The notes under the pieces: model-generated
What the model was told of the DNA's origin: nothing
Database searches by the model: none
The model's input: the letters and a program-made list of their open reading frames with translations, nothing else
Program-made: the position numbers and the translations under genes
From: an uncultured Eisenbergiella sp.
GTDB taxonomy: Bacteria; Bacillota; Clostridia; Lachnospirales; Lachnospiraceae
Length of the DNA: 5,559 nt
Assembly (NCBI GenBank): GCA_947626725.1
Contig: CANQTI010000126.1
Location: 1-5,559 of the forward strand
Direction of reading: 5' to 3'
Part shown: piece after piece, positions 5,172 to 5,559 of the stretch
Position numbering within the stretch: position 1 is the first letter of the stretch
Layout: the number at the start of each line of letters is the position of its first letter

Positions 5172-5540
5172 ATGGCTCGTATTGCAGGTATTGATTTACC
5201 GAGAGAAAAGCGCGTGGAGATCGGTCTGACCTATATTTATGGGATCGGAAGGCCCAGCGCGACCAAAATCGTGGCCCAGGCAGGCGTCAATCCTGACACA
5301 CGCTGCAGGGACCTGACCGATGATGAGGTCAAACGGATCAGTGAAGTCATCGAGTCTACCATGATGGTGGAAGGCGATCTGAGAAGAGAGGTTGCCCTGA
5401 ACATCAAGAGACTGCAGGAGATCGGCTGTTACAGAGGTATCCGTCATCGTAAGGGACTTCCCGTCCGCGGCCAGAGAACAAAGACCAATGCCAGGACGAG
5501 AAAAGGTCCCAGGAGAACCATCGCGAACAAGAAAAAATAA
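5172..5540 (+). CDS. rpsM: 30S ribosomal protein S13
   Basis: The 122-aa product is full-length S13, in the head of the small subunit, where it contacts the large subunit and P-site tRNA. Family features are MARIAGIDLPREKRVEIGLTYIYGIG (1-26), the helix-two-turn-helix region to about residue 60, the GCYRGIRHRKGLPVRGQRTKTNARTRKG block (85-112) and the basic C-terminal tail ending KKK. ATG 5172 has GGAGG at 5159-5163, eight bases upstream. In Clostridia it normally heads rpsM-rpsK-rpsD-rpoA-rplQ. Here it is separated from rpmJ by an unusually long structured gap. Confidence 0.98.
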   Translation: MARIAGIDLPREKRVEIGLTYIYGIGRPSATKIVAQAGVNPDTRCRDLTDDEVKRISEVIESTMMVEGDLRREVALNIKRLQEIGCYRGIRHRKGLPVRGQRTKTNARTRKGPRRTIANKKK

Positions 5541-5559
5541 TTCAAACAGGGGAAAGTAG
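5541..5559 (+). promoter_or_regulatory. Start of the next gene's translation-initiation region (expected rpsK)
   Basis: The 19 bases after the rpsM stop end in CAGGGGAAAGTAG, whose AGGGGAAAG is purine-rich and could be the ribosome binding site for the following gene. By conserved order that gene should be rpsK, but its start codon is outside the window, so this is a weak call. Confidence 0.35.

Noticed and set aside
5005..5229. 74-codon open frame starting in the rpmJ-rpsM gap and overlapping rpsM
   Set aside because: It has no ribosome binding site, runs out of frame into rpsM, shows no recognisable family, and lies across the hairpin-rich leader.

Overview
The window is a stretch of the universally conserved ribosomal-protein super-operon (end of the spc operon, start of the alpha operon) from a low-to-mid GC Gram-positive bacterium. 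It most likely comes from the Clostridia, and protein wording and gene order suggest Lachnospiraceae or a close relative. The order is rplR(end)-rpsE-rpmD-rplO-secY-adk-map-KOW protein-infA-rpmJ-rpsM, all on the + strand. Strong AGGAGG-type ribosome binding sites, a zinc-type four-cysteine lid in Adk, a C+ (zinc) L36, and a small KOW protein between map and infA all fit a Firmicute. Family assignment below Clostridia is inference.

Region by region: bases 1-24 are the last seven codons and stop of rplR. Bases 43-1212 carry rpsE, rpmD and rplO, spaced 14-19 bases apart. secY follows rplO with no spacing, and its Shine-Dalgarno lies inside the rplO coding sequence. A 63-base gap holding a perfect 8-bp hairpin separates secY from adk. 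Then come adk, map, an 87-aa KOW-domain protein and infA, tightly spaced.

The only sizeable non-coding parts lie on either side of rpmJ. The 153-base infA-rpmJ gap holds two copies of a 10-bp palindrome, a second hairpin followed by six T, and a good extended -10 promoter. This looks like the boundary between two transcription units. The 37-codon rpmJ follows, a gene easily lost to length cut-offs. Next is a 372-base gap without a gene that is dense in hairpins, several with competing partners, running up to the rpsM ribosome binding site. It is the best candidate in the window for an undescribed element: a structured leader RNA for the rpsM (alpha) operon. The window ends 19 bases after rpsM, where the ribosome binding site of the next gene (expected rpsK) begins.

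Together the genes supply ribosomal proteins S5, L30, L15, L36 and S13, the SecY translocon channel, adenylate kinase, methionine aminopeptidase for N-terminal maturation, and initiation factor IF-1. No mobile-element gene, tRNA, rRNA or CRISPR array was seen.
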